Below, in pieces: positions 30,627-43,154 of a stretch of 45,222 nt of DNA. The first letter of the stretch is position 1, and each line of letters begins with the position of its first letter. Made by a program: the position numbers and the translations under genes. The stretch covers positions 1 through 45,222 of the forward strand of contig JARFQV010000276.1 in the NCBI GenBank assembly GCA_029287615.1. The letters are read 5' to 3'. Source of the DNA: Pseudomonadota bacterium (lineage in GTDB: Bacteria > Pseudomonadota > Gammaproteobacteria > UBA9214). Below the pieces are notes generated by a model, which saw only the letters and a list, made by a program, of their open reading frames with translations, had not been told where the DNA came from and searched no databases.

Positions 30627-31238
30627 TCAATGGCTTGCCACCACATAAACCTCGCGACTGCGGGGACGCGAGGCCTTTGGTTTCCGAACCGATACCCTCT
30701 TGAACCGGGTACGCAGATCCCTGACGAGATCATCGAATCCCTGCCCATGAAAGGCCTTTACCACAACGGTTCCTCCGGGGCCGAGGACCTTGTCCGCCAG
30801 TTCTACTGCCAACTCTGTCAAATACATGGCGCGTGGCTGATCAACCGCGTTCATACCCGTGATATTGGGGGCCATGTCTGATAAGACAAGGTCTACCGGA
30901 TTATTTCCGATCGCATTCAATAAATTATCGAATACTTCCTGTTCACGAAAATCACCGGTTATGAACCGTACGCCCGGCAGGGGTTCCATGGGCAGGATAT
31001 CCAGTGCGATCACCCTGCCCTGCTTTCCAACCAATTGCACTGCGTATTGTGCCCAGCTGCCCGGGGCCGCACCCAGATCGATTACCGTCATGCCCTTTTT
31101 CAACACACGGTCCCTGTGCTGAATCTCCTCCAGCTTGTAAACGGCACGGGAACGGTAACCATCCCTTTGCGCCCTTTTGACATACTCATCGTCAAAATGT
31201 TCACGGAGCCACCGGTGACTGCTCTTGCTATGCGCCAT
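30627..31238 (-). CDS. rlmE: 23S rRNA (uridine(2552)-2'-O)-methyltransferase RlmE
   Basis: SAM-dependent enzyme that methylates U2552 in the A-loop of 23S rRNA; heat-induced in E. coli (also called RrmJ or FtsJ). From ATG 31238 the 203 residues begin [20 protein letters not shown]. The SAM-binding motif is [16 protein letters not shown], and the catalytic K-D-K-E residues are consistent with [12 protein letters not shown] and [12 protein letters not shown]. The C-terminus [17 protein letters not shown] is typical. An upstream frame to 31331 has no ribosome binding site or homology. It precedes ftsH by about 180 bp. Confidence 0.97.
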   Translation of the reverse strand: MAHSKSSHRWLREHFDDEYVKRAQRDGYRSRAVYKLEEIQHRDRVLKKGMTVIDLGAAPGSWAQYAVQLVGKQGRVIALDILPMEPLPGVRFITGDFREQEVFDNLLNAIGNNPVDLVLSDMAPNITGMNAVDQPRAMYLTELAVELADKVLGPGGTVVVKAFHGQGFDDLVRDLRTRFKRVSVRKPKASRPRSREVYVVASH

Positions 31239-31342
31239 GCGAATGACATCCGATTCCGGTAGCAGATGCATCGCAGGATGTGAATCCGGCTGCTGCGAGG
31301 GGTGCGCCCGCATAAAAGGTTCCGAAATCATCAGCGCGATGC

Positions 31343-31371
31343 AAAATACTCACACAGGACCTTGGTTTCAA
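31343..31371 (-). promoter_or_regulatory. Candidate promoter of rlmE(-ftsH)
   Basis: On the minus strand TTGAAA (31366-31371) and TATTTT (31343-31348) are separated by 17 bases. The start would be near 31336, about 100 bases before the rlmE ATG. No sigma-32-like element was found here even though rlmE and ftsH are heat-shock genes in E. coli. Confidence 0.5.
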
Positions 31372-31454
31372 TGGGTAATTTCCTGATTTTGGTGTAGCAG
31401 TGACTACGCCTGACTGACGGGATGGTTACAGAAACCACGTTGTACCGGGATTGG

Positions 31455-31895
31455 CTATTTTCTGCCCATCCCCGTGCCCGCAGCGACCAGGATCAGCCCC
31501 AGCAGGCTGGTCAGGACAAATAGCAGGGATGCCAGACCGTGCATCCAGGCGAAAGAGGCACTATCGGCCAGACCAGCGCCCCGTAGTTCGACAATACGAG
31601 GACTCACGATAAACTGGCCCAGCAGGATCAAGACCAGCATGGCGATCAGGATGCCCGACCTCCAGTTGATCATGGCGGTATCGGGTCGCAGCTGACGATC
31701 GATAATCAACAGTAGTATCCCGCAGGCGATACCTAACCAGGCTATTGCCGAGAACAATACACCTGCGAGGCTACCGGCCAGGGTTCGGTCATCGAGCCAT
31801 GCAAACAGGACAGGCGCCACGATATAGCCAATCGCTACCATTCCGCCGACCCAGAGCGCCAGGATCAGACGTTCGAATCCCGCCCATATCTGCAT
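31455..31895 (-). CDS. DUF4149 family membrane protein
   Basis: A 146-residue inner-membrane protein with four hydrophobic helices (about residues 8-32, 42-64, 80-98 and 118-140). The first contains ALWVGGMVAIGYIVAPVLF and the loop after the third reads FIVSPRIVELR; these match the DUF4149 family, whose role is unknown and which is often encoded next to greA in gammaproteobacteria. It starts two bases after the greA stop, so it is co-transcribed with carAB-greA. In Pseudomonas-like genomes the RNA-binding protein YhbY also lies in this area; it is absent here. Confidence 0.85.
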   Translation of the reverse strand: MQIWAGFERLILALWVGGMVAIGYIVAPVLFAWLDDRTLAGSLAGVLFSAIAWLGIACGILLLIIDRQLRPDTAMINWRSGILIAMLVLILLGQFIVSPRIVELRGAGLADSASFAWMHGLASLLFVLTSLLGLILVAAGTGMGRK

Positions 31896-31897
31896 GA

Positions 31898-32370
31898 CTA
31901 GATATAACGGACCTCCACGATCTCCAGGCTGCGTTCACCACCAGGAACCTGGACGGCTACCACCTCCCCCTCTTCCCTGGAGATCAGGGCCCTGGCGATT
32001 GGTGAATTAATCGAAATCAGACCGGCCTTGATGTCTGCCTCGTCCTCGACGACGATCTGGTAGCAGATGTTCTCCCCGGTATCTTCATCCATCAGGTCGA
32101 CGGTTGCACCGAATACCACCTTGCCACTCGCGTTGACCGCGGTAACGTCGACGATGTGGGCATTACCCAGCTTGGCCTCAATCTCCGCGATTCGACCCTC
32201 TGCAAAACTCTGCTGTTCGCGAGCGGCATGATATTCCGCATTTTCCTTCAGATCACCGTGGGCACGTGCCTCTGCAATCGCCTGGATGATCTGTGGCCGC
32301 ACGACGGTCTTCAGACGCTGTAGTTCCTCCCGTAATTTCTCGGCCCCGTTCCGGGTCAATGGTACCTTGT

Positions 32371-32374
<4 letters not shown>
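31898..32374 (-). CDS. greA: Transcription elongation factor GreA
   Basis: Rescues backtracked RNA polymerase by stimulating cleavage of the transcript 3' end. The 158-residue protein has the N-terminal coiled coil with its acidic tip region ([20 protein letters not shown], Asp/Glu residues), and the C-terminal FKBP-like domain with [23 protein letters not shown]. Its ATG overlaps the carB stop by 4 nt, so translation is probably coupled. Confidence 0.98.
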
Positions 32375-35575
<3,201 letters not shown>

Positions 35576-35592
<17 letters not shown>

Positions 35593-36718
35593 TCTGGTCG
35601 ATAGATTCTATGAAACGGTCGAAGAGTGTTCCGATGTCATGCGGTCCCGGGCTGGCTTCCGGGTGGCCCTGGAAACCGAAAGCAGGACAATCAGTACGCT
35701 GGATACCCTGCAGTGAACCGTCGAACAGGGAGATATGGGTTGCTGCCAGATGATCGGGCAGGCTGTCTTCATCTACGGCAAAACCATGATTCTGGCTGGT
35801 GATCATGACCTGTCCGGTCCGCAGATCCTTGACCGGATGATTGGCGCCATGGTGGCCAAATTTCATCTTGATCGTCCTGGCGCCACTGGCCAGCGATAGT
35901 AACTGATGTCCCAGGCAGATACCGAATACGGGAAGGCCGGTTTCCAGCAGTTCCCGAATCGCGGTGATCGCATAATCGCAGGGCTCCGGGTCACCCGGGC
36001 CATTCGACAGAAAGATACCATCGGGAGACAGATCAAGTACCTCGGCAGCCCGCGTCCGGGCCGGCACCACCGTGATCCTGCAGCCCCGATCAGAGAGCAT
36101 GCGCAGGATATTGCGTTTCACCCCGTAGTCAAAGGCAACCACATGCCGGGGTAGATCTGCAGAGGGGCCATCCGGCAGGCCTCCCTCCAGTGTCCAGGTT
36201 CCCTGGGTCCAGACATAGGATTCACCGGTCGTCACCTCACGCGCCAGATCCATACCTTTGAGACCCGGGAAGTCACGCGCAGCGGCCACGGCCACCTCCG
36301 CATCGATTCCGCTACCGGCCATGATGCATCCACCCTGCGCACCCTTTTCCCGAAGCAGCCGGGTCAGGCGGCGGGTGTCGATATCCGCAATGCCCACTAC
36401 CCCCTGGCTGCGCAGGTAGGAATCCAGGGATTGCTGATCGCGCCAGTTGCTGGCCCTGCGCGGCAGATCCCGGATGACAAGACCCTTGCAGTAGATACGA
36501 TCCGATTCCTCGTCCTCTGTATTGGTCCCGGTATTCCCGATATGCGGATAGGTGAGTGTGACGAGTTGTCTGGCATAGGAAGGATCGGTAAGGATCTCCT
36601 GGTATCCGGTCATGGCCGTGTTGAAAACCACTTCCCCGCTGGCCATGCCATCCGATCCAATAGAAACGCCCCGGAACAGGCTTCCGTCTGCAAGGGCCAG
36701 CAGGGCCTCATTTTCCAA
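35576..36718 (-). CDS. carA: Carbamoyl-phosphate synthase, small (glutaminase) subunit
   Basis: Hydrolyses glutamine and channels ammonia to CarB. The class I amidotransferase domain has the nucleophile in [16 protein letters not shown] and the His/Glu pair in [15 protein letters not shown]; the N-terminal domain has [26 protein letters not shown] favour the TTG start at 36718 (380 residues, [15 protein letters not shown]), with GGAGG five bases before it. A GTG at 36730 would add four residues but has no ribosome binding site. The leader carries a terminator-like hairpin. Confidence 0.96.
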
Positions 36719-36751
36719 GGGAACCTCCACTTTATCGTCTTGTAGACATGC

Positions 36752-36781
36752 AAAACGGGAGGGTTCATGTGAACCATCCCG
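36752..36781 (-). terminator. Terminator-like hairpin in the carA leader
   Basis: On the minus strand CGGGA and TCCCG (36777-36781 with 36756-36760) flank GGTTC and GAACC (36771-36775 with 36762-36766), with one internal mismatch and loop ACAT, followed by TTTT (36752-36755). The structure lies between the promoter at 36823-36852 and the carA ribosome binding site at 36725-36729. It could also serve as the dapB terminator, because dapB ends 100 bases upstream. Confidence 0.6.
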
Positions 36782-36822
36782 CTTGTATGGCGACCGCGCA
36801 TTCTGATATCACTGCTCCGGTA

Positions 36823-36852
36823 ATTGTACTGAATCAGGATGGCCGGTGTCTA
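36823..36852 (-). promoter_or_regulatory. Candidate carA promoter
   Basis: On the minus strand TAGACA (36847-36852) and TACAAT (36823-36828), each one mismatch from consensus, are 18 bases apart. The start would be near 36816, giving a leader of about 98 bases that contains the terminator-like hairpin. Confidence 0.6.
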
Positions 36853-36880
36853 TTCCCGTGGCTGAGCCTCCTGCCGGGCG

Positions 36881-37744
<864 letters not shown>

Positions 37745-37761
37745 TTAAAAGAAAGATTCTG

Positions 37762-37783
37762 AAAAAGTCGCGAATCGGCGACT
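37762..37783 (-). terminator. Intrinsic terminator overlapping the dnaJ stop codon
   Basis: On the minus strand AGTCGC and GCGACT form a perfect 6-bp stem with a 6-base loop, followed by a run of T residues. The stem begins with the last two bases of the dnaJ TAG stop, so the heat-shock operon ends right at its last codon. Confidence 0.8.
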
Positions 37784-38915
37784 AGAGCTTCATGCTGTCA
37801 AAGAATTTCCGGACCCCGGCAAGCCAGGACGTGGCCTGCGGGTTATGCCGGTGATGGCCAACACCCAGTTCCTGCTCGAATTCCCGAAGGATTTCCTGCT
37901 GTTTGCGGTTCAGCTTTACCGGGGTTTCCACCTTGACGCGACACAACAGGTCACCGACCGAGCCACCGCGAACCGGTTTGACCCCCTTGCCGCGCATCCT
38001 GAACAACTTGCCGGTTTGCGTCTCCGGCGGTATTTTCAGGCTAACCCGGCCATCCAGGGTCGGCACCTCCAGTTCACCACCCAGGGCAGCGGAGACAAAG
38101 CTGATCGGCACCTCGCAGAAAAGATCCTTGTCTTCGCGGGTGAAGATCGGATGCTCCTGTACGTTGACCTGCACATAGAGATCACCAGGAGGCCCGCCGT
38201 TTTCACCCGCCTCTCCCTCACCGCCCAGGCGGATACGGTCGCCGGTATCTACACCGGCAGGCACCTTGACCGAGAGTGTCTTTTGCTCTTTCACGCGGCC
38301 GTGGCCATGACAGACCGAACAGGGATCCTTGATCAGGGTTCCCTTGCCATGGCAATGGGGGCAGGTCTGCTGAACGGAAAAGAAACCCTGCTGCATCCGG
38401 ACCTGACCCTGACCGGCACAGGTAGTACAGGAGATCGGAGTGCTGCCTTTCTTCGCCCCTGAGCCACCACATTCGGTGCAGCTCACCGCCGTTGGAATAC
38501 GGATCTTTACCGTAGTCCCCTGAACGGCATCCTCCAGGCTAAGGTCCAGGTTGTAGCGCAGATCGGAACCGCGATACACCCGGCTGCCGCCGCTACGCCC
38601 GCGTCCGCCACCGAAGATATCGCCGAAGACATCACCGAATATATCGCTGAAATTCGCCCCTGCCGCTCCGCCACCAGCCCCCATGGATGGATCCACTCCT
38701 GCGTGTCCAAACTGGTCATAGGCGGCTCGCTTGCGGGAATCACAAAGCACCTCGTAGGCTTCCTTGGCCTCCTTGAATTTTGTCTCCGAATCAGCATCGC
38801 CCTGATTGCGATCCGGATGGTATTTCTGCGCCGCTCGCCGGTATGCCTTCTTGATTTCCGAATCGCTGGCGTTCCTGGATACATTCAGGACTTCGTAATA
38901 ATCGCGTTTATCCAT
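37782..38915 (-). CDS. dnaJ: Chaperone protein DnaJ
   Basis: Co-chaperone that delivers clients to DnaK and stimulates its ATPase. The 377-residue protein is of type I: J domain (residues 1-70) with the HPD tripeptide in [12 protein letters not shown], a Gly/Phe-rich linker ([20 protein letters not shown]), four zinc-binding CxxCxGxG-type repeats ([32 protein letters not shown]) and C-terminal client-binding domains. It is the last gene of the operon. Confidence 0.98.
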   Translation of the reverse strand: MDKRDYYEVLNVSRNASDSEIKKAYRRAAQKYHPDRNQGDADSETKFKEAKEAYEVLCDSRKRAAYDQFGHAGVDPSMGAGGGAAGANFSDIFGDVFGDIFGGGRGRSGGSRVYRGSDLRYNLDLSLEDAVQGTTVKIRIPTAVSCTECGGSGAKKGSTPISCTTCAGQGQVRMQQGFFSVQQTCPHCHGKGTLIKDPCSVCHGHGRVKEQKTLSVKVPAGVDTGDRIRLGGEGEAGENGGPPGDLYVQVNVQEHPIFTREDKDLFCEVPISFVSAALGGELEVPTLDGRVSLKIPPETQTGKLFRMRGKGVKPVRGGSVGDLLCRVKVETPVKLNRKQQEILREFEQELGVGHHRHNPQATSWLAGVRKFFDSMKL

Positions 38916-38965
38916 AATGACTCAAACTGATTGCCGGGTCTGTACGATCCGTATCACAACGCCAA

Positions 38966-39000
38966 AGGTCCGGACCGGCACACGTGCCCGCTCCGGACCT
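38966..39000 (-). repeat. Long palindrome between dnaK and dnaJ
   Basis: AGGTCCGGA (38966-38974) and TCCGGACCT (38992-39000) form a perfect 9-bp stem; inside it GGCAC (38977-38981) pairs with GTGCC (38984-38988). On the minus strand only three T residues follow. The hairpin may protect the dnaK part of the message or partly stop transcription, keeping dnaJ levels lower than dnaK. Confidence 0.7.
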
Positions 39001-39031
39001 GCTGACTGCTACAGGATCCTGATCGATCGGT

Positions 39032-40972
39032 TTACTTGTCGTTTTCCTTGACTTCCTCGAATTCCGCATCCACCACGTCTTCCTTGCCGGCACCTGCCTC
39101 CGCACTGCCACTATCGGCAGACTGCGCCTGTTCGGCTCCGGCATCCTGTGCTGACTTCTGCTGGTAGACGCGCTCGGCAAGCTTGCCTGACTTTTCTCCA
39201 AGTGCCTGCAGGCTGCTCTCGATGGTATCCTTGTCATCACCCTTCATGGCCTCCTGCAGGTCCGCAATCGCCGCCTCAATATCCTGCTTCTCTGCGGCCT
39301 CGACCTGGTCACCGAGTTCCGCCAGTGATTTGTTAGTGGCGTGAATCATGCCATCCGCCTTGTTTCGGGTGTCTACCAGGTCATGGAACTTGCGATCTTC
39401 ATCCGCGTGCGCCTCGGCATCCTTGACCATCCGATCAATCTCGTCATCCCCCAGACCGCTGGATGCCTTGATCTGGATGGACTGTTCCTTGCCGGTCGCC
39501 TTGTCCTTTGCCGACACATGCAGGATGCCATTCGCATCGATATCGAAGGTCACGTCGATCTGCGGTACACCGCGTGGTGCGGGCGGGATATCGGCAAGAT
39601 CGAAACGGCCCAGCGACTTGTTGGCGCCGGCGACTTCCCGTTCACCCTGCAATACGTGAACCGTGACCGCGGTCTGGTTGTCATCCGCCGTAGAGAATAC
39701 CTGATTGGCCTTGGTCGGTATGGTTGTGTTCTTGTCGATCAACTTGGTCATGACACCGCCGAGTGTCTCGATACCGAGTGACAGCGGGGTCACGTCCAGC
39801 AGTAGTACGTCCTTGACGTCACCGCCCAGTACGCCCGCCTGAATGGCTGCGCCAACGGCCACCGCCTCATCCGGATTCAGGTCCTTGCGCGGTTCCTTGC
39901 CAAAGAAATTCTGCACCGATTCCTGCACCTTCGGCATGCGGGTCTGGCCACCGACCAGGATCACATCGTCAATCTCGCCGGTTGACAGGCCAGCATCCTT
40001 GAGCGCAATCCGGCAGGGCTCTATGGTACGATCAATCAGATCCTCGACCAGTGACTCCAGCTTGGCGCGGGTCAGTTTCAGGTTGAGGTGCTTGGGACCG
40101 CTGGCGTCGGCGGTGATATAGGGCAGATTGATATCTGTCTGCTGACTGGAGGAGAGTTCGATCTTTGCCTTCTCGGCACCCTCCTTCAGACGCTGCATGG
40201 CCAGCGGATCGCCCCGCAGATCCATGCCCTGGTCTTTCTTGAATTCATCGGCGAGATAATCGATCAGGCGCTTGTCAAAGTCTTCGCCGCCAAGAAAGGT
40301 ATCACCGTTGGTGGACAGCACTTCGAACTGATGCTCGCCATCCACATCCGCGATTTCGATGATGGAGATGTCGAAGGTACCGCCCCCCAGATCATAGACC
40401 GCGATCTTGGAGTCACCGCGTTTCTTGTCCATTCCGTAGGCAAGTGCGGCCGCTGTGGGTTCGTTGATAATCCGCTTGACATCCAGACCGGCGATACGCC
40501 CTGCGTCTTTCGTCGCCTGTCGCTGGGAGTCATTGAAATAGGCCGGGACCGTGATGACTGCCTCGCTCACCTTTTCACCCAGAAAATCCTCGGCCGTGCT
40601 CTTCATCTTCTGCAAGACACGGGCTGAAACCTCCGGGGGGGCCATCTTCTTGCCCTTGGCCGACACCCAGGCATCCCCGTTGTCGGCCTTGACGATCTCG
40701 TAGGGAACCAGATCAATATCGCGCTGGACCACGTCCTCTTCGAAGCGCCTGCCGATCAGGCGCTTGATGGCAAACAGGGTATTTGTTGGATTGGTGACGG
40801 CCTGGCGCTTGGCGGCCTGCCCCACCAGGACTTCATCGTCAGCCGTGAATGCAACAATAGAGGGGGTTGTGCGGTCTCCCTCACTGTTCTCGATAACCCG
40901 CGCCTTGGCGCCGTCCATGACCGCCACACAGGAGTTGGTGGTGCCCAGATCGATTCCGATTATTTTTCCCAT
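39032..40972 (-). CDS. dnaK: Chaperone protein DnaK (Hsp70)
   Basis: ATP-dependent Hsp70 chaperone. The 646 residues start [20 protein letters not shown] and include the three Hsp70 signatures: [26 protein letters not shown] and [17 protein letters not shown]. The substrate-binding domain follows from about residue 390, then an Ala/Gln/Gly-rich lid tail ending [14 protein letters not shown] lies 11 bases before the ATG. A sigma-32-like promoter ends about 65 bases upstream. Confidence 0.98.
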   Translation of the reverse strand: MGKIIGIDLGTTNSCVAVMDGAKARVIENSEGDRTTPSIVAFTADDEVLVGQAAKRQAVTNPTNTLFAIKRLIGRRFEEDVVQRDIDLVPYEIVKADNGDAWVSAKGKKMAPPEVSARVLQKMKSTAEDFLGEKVSEAVITVPAYFNDSQRQATKDAGRIAGLDVKRIINEPTAAALAYGMDKKRGDSKIAVYDLGGGTFDISIIEIADVDGEHQFEVLSTNGDTFLGGEDFDKRLIDYLADEFKKDQGMDLRGDPLAMQRLKEGAEKAKIELSSSQQTDINLPYITADASGPKHLNLKLTRAKLESLVEDLIDRTIEPCRIALKDAGLSTGEIDDVILVGGQTRMPKVQESVQNFFGKEPRKDLNPDEAVAVGAAIQAGVLGGDVKDVLLLDVTPLSLGIETLGGVMTKLIDKNTTIPTKANQVFSTADDNQTAVTVHVLQGEREVAGANKSLGRFDLADIPPAPRGVPQIDVTFDIDANGILHVSAKDKATGKEQSIQIKASSGLGDDEIDRMVKDAEAHADEDRKFHDLVDTRNKADGMIHATNKSLAELGDQVEAAEKQDIEAAIADLQEAMKGDDKDTIESSLQALGEKSGKLAERVYQQKSAQDAGAEQAQSADSGSAEAGAGKEDVVDAEFEEVKENDK

Positions 40973-41036
40973 TGAATTTGGATCTCCGCTAGATTTCTGA
41001 AAATCGTTACTGCTGAATTAGTTAAAGATGAATAAT

Positions 41037-41064
41037 AAATGGGGTCTCTGGAGATATTTTCAAG
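41037..41064 (-). promoter_or_regulatory. Sigma-32-like promoter of dnaK
   Basis: On the minus strand CTTGAA (41059-41064) is followed after 14 bases by CCCCATTT (41037-41044). Both match the E. coli heat-shock sigma factor consensus exactly (CTTGAA, CCCCATNT). The -35 element includes the grpE stop codon. Transcription would start near 41030. Confidence 0.8.
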
Positions 41065-41635
41065 CCTCTTCCGAGGGATGCCCGGCTTCGGCAGCCTTGG
41101 AGACAATCACCATCGCCGGACGGATCAGCCGATCGTTCAGCAGGTAACCCTTCTGCACGACGGTAACGACCGTGTTGGGCTCAACATCCTCACGCTCCTG
41201 AATCGACATCGCCTGATGATACTCCGGATCGAAGCGTTCATCCTGGGGATTGATTTCCTGGATACCGAACTTCTCCATGGCGGTGCCCAGCATCTGCAGG
41301 GTCAGCTCCGCCCCCTCACTGAGCTTGGCAGGATCAGGCACCGCGCCTTCCCCGGCGGCCTGTATCCCCATTTCCAGGCTATCCTTGACCGGCAACAATT
41401 CGCGGGAAAAACGCTCCAGGGCAAACTTGTGGGCATTGGCGAGTTCTCGCTCGGATCGCTTGCGCAGGTTATCCAGTTCCGCCTGTAACCTCAGGCACTG
41501 GTTCCAGTGCTCGTCTGCCTTGTTACGGGCATCCTCGAGTAATTCTTCCGCGCCCTCATCCGGCGTCGCCTCCATCCCGGATTCTTCAGCATCTTCAACT
41601 TCTTCAATAGTAACACCATTGTCCTTTTCTGACAT
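41060..41635 (-). CDS. grpE: Nucleotide exchange factor GrpE
   Basis: Homodimeric exchange factor that releases ADP from DnaK. From ATG 41635 it has 191 residues: an acidic, disordered N-terminus (EEVEDAEESGMEATPDEGAE), a long coiled-coil helix (RLQAELDNLRKRSERELANA), and the C-terminal beta domain with PQDERFDPEYHQAMS and VVTVVQKGYLLNDRLIRPAM. GAGG lies seven bases before the ATG. Confidence 0.97.
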   Translation of the reverse strand: MSEKDNGVTIEEVEDAEESGMEATPDEGAEELLEDARNKADEHWNQCLRLQAELDNLRKRSERELANAHKFALERFSRELLPVKDSLEMGIQAAGEGAVPDPAKLSEGAELTLQMLGTAMEKFGIQEINPQDERFDPEYHQAMSIQEREDVEPNTVVTVVQKGYLLNDRLIRPAMVIVSKAAEAGHPSEEA

Positions 41636-41680
41636 CAAGTTACCTCGAAAAAATAAAGTAATACATTAAGTGATGGGCCA

Positions 41681-41703
41681 GGAACCCAGCCGCGACTGGT
41701 TCC
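41681..41703 (-). other. Stem-loop at the 5' end of the grpE heat-shock transcript
   Basis: GGAACC(C)AG at 41681-41689 pairs with CTGGTTCC at 41696-41703, 8 bp with one bulged base and a 6-base loop. It begins only a few bases after the expected start of transcription from the sigma-32-like promoter and could stabilise the mRNA. Confidence 0.45.
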
Positions 41704-41718
41704 GGTTTCCACCGCTAT

Positions 41719-41744
41719 ATATGGGTTAATCTCTCGGATTCAAG
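41719..41744 (-). promoter_or_regulatory. Sigma-32-like promoter of grpE
   Basis: On the minus strand CTTGAA (41739-41744) is followed after 12 bases by ACCCATAT (41719-41726), one mismatch from CCCCATNT. It overlaps the hrcA stop codon. Transcription would begin near 41711, about 75 bases before the grpE ATG. Confidence 0.7.
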
Positions 41745-42772
41745 GCCGCCCCCAGCAATCGAGCGGTAATATCCACGACAGGTATGACCCTTTCATAGGC
41801 CATGCGTGTGGGACCGATAACACCAAGGACCCCCATGACCTTGCCATCCACGGAATACGGGGCTGTGACCATGCTGCACTCATCGAGTGTCTGGTAACCG
41901 GATTCTTCACCAATGAAGATCTGGATCCCCTCACCATGTACGCACTGATCCAGCAGGTGCAGGATCTCCCGCTTGTGGTTGAATACGTCGAACAACTGCC
42001 GCAGGCGATCCACGTTGCAGAATTCCTCGATCTGCATCAGGTTCGTCTGCCCGGCGATCACATAGTCTTCATCATTGACGCTGGCCTCGAGTACCTGGTC
42101 AGCCATCTGGATCGCCGTCATCATCATCCGGTTCATGTCCGCGCGCGTTTCACGCATCTCCCTGACCAGGGATTCGCGTACAGCCGACAGGTCCCTGCCC
42201 GCAAACTGTTCGTTCAGGAAATTGGAAGCTGCCTGTAACTCCGCGGCTGAATAGTCCTTCTCCACGCGAAGAATCCGGTTCTGTACCTCCGTATCATTCA
42301 GAACCAGGATAGCCAGGACCCTTTTTTCAGACAATGGCAGAAATTCAACATGCTTGAAAGCGGCATGTTCCCTGCGGGGTATGGTTACGATACCGGCCAG
42401 GTGTGTCACACCGGACAGCAGTCCCGATGCCGTTTCAATCAATACGTGATCGCTCAGATCCGTATTCAGCTGAGATCGCAGCTCTTCAACCGTTTTTTCC
42501 CTGAGCGGTCTTACCTTTACCAGTGAGTCCACGAAAAACCGGTATCCCTGCACGGTTGGAACCCGCCCGGCCGAGGTATGGGGAGAACAGACAAAACCCA
42601 GCTCCTCCAGGTCAGCCATGACGTTGCGGATAGTGGCAGGACTCAGGTCGAGATTGGCGTCACGAGCGAGGGTTCGGGATCCCACGGGCTGTCCATCACG
42701 AATATAGCGATCGATCAATACCTTGAGCATGTGCTGGGCACGCTCTGATAGTTCCTGACTGACATGATTCAT
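41726..42772 (-). CDS. hrcA: Heat-inducible transcription repressor HrcA
   Basis: Represses class I heat-shock operons by binding CIRCE; its activity depends on chaperonin GroEL in the systems studied. The 348-residue protein has the N-terminal winged helix (QPVGSRTLARDANLDLSPAT; IRNVMADLEELGF; SPHTSAGRVPT), then the GAF-like dimerisation region. I chose ATG 42772 (MNHVSQELSERAQHML) by homology; ATG 42814 would add 14 residues and begins three bases after CIRCE. None of the candidates has a clear ribosome binding site, which is odd. Confidence 0.96.
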   Translation of the reverse strand: MNHVSQELSERAQHMLKVLIDRYIRDGQPVGSRTLARDANLDLSPATIRNVMADLEELGFVCSPHTSAGRVPTVQGYRFFVDSLVKVRPLREKTVEELRSQLNTDLSDHVLIETASGLLSGVTHLAGIVTIPRREHAAFKHVEFLPLSEKRVLAILVLNDTEVQNRILRVEKDYSAAELQAASNFLNEQFAGRDLSAVRESLVREMRETRADMNRMMMTAIQMADQVLEASVNDEDYVIAGQTNLMQIEEFCNVDRLRQLFDVFNHKREILHLLDQCVHGEGIQIFIGEESGYQTLDECSMVTAPYSVDGKVMGVLGVIGPTRMAYERVIPVVDITARLLGAALNPRD

Positions 42773-42817
42773 GGTTGCAAGCAGGGATCCGCCGGTATCC
42801 ATATCCGGGTGCATGAT

Positions 42818-42844
42818 TTAGCACTCTGCAGACCAGAGTGCTAA
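42818..42844 (-). promoter_or_regulatory. CIRCE operator (HrcA binding site)
   Basis: TTAGCACTC, nine bases, GAGTGCTAA: a perfect match to the CIRCE inverted repeat. It lies at the predicted transcription start of hrcA, where bound HrcA would block initiation, giving autoregulation. Confidence 0.97.
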
Positions 42845-42849
42845 GCAAA

Positions 42850-42878
42850 AAACTAACAACAGTCTATGGGTGTGTCAA
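42850..42878 (-). promoter_or_regulatory. Promoter of hrcA
   Basis: On the minus strand a perfect TTGACA (42873-42878) is followed after 17 bases by TAGTTT (42850-42855), a weak -10. Transcription would start within CIRCE, near 42843. Confidence 0.6.
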
Positions 42879-43154
42879 GCCGGGGCCGGTTAACACCCGT
42901 TGATCGTCACAACGCCCGCCTGTGGCAAGACAGGCTCCGGGCAGGCAGGAATGAACCACGTGCAAGACGACCGCATTTCCTGCTTGCGAATGCCAGTCGA
43001 CTCCATACCGCGGTATCGCAGCCAGCCGGGAATCCGGGCTATTGGCGGGAACCGCGGCCGGCTGCACCCTGCCGGACAACAGGACAAATAACTTCTTGTT
43101 ACCCAATACAAAGTCATGCTAATTTCGCCGCTTCAGCTTTCAGATACCAGACAC
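42879..43154. other. Intergenic region between divergent hrcA and nadK
   Basis: About 275 bases. It holds a bulged hairpin at 42914-42942 (GCCTGT/ACAGGC with an outer GCCC/GGGC). No clear promoter for nadK was found. Frames on the plus strand here have no ribosome binding site and no recognisable product. Confidence 0.5.
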
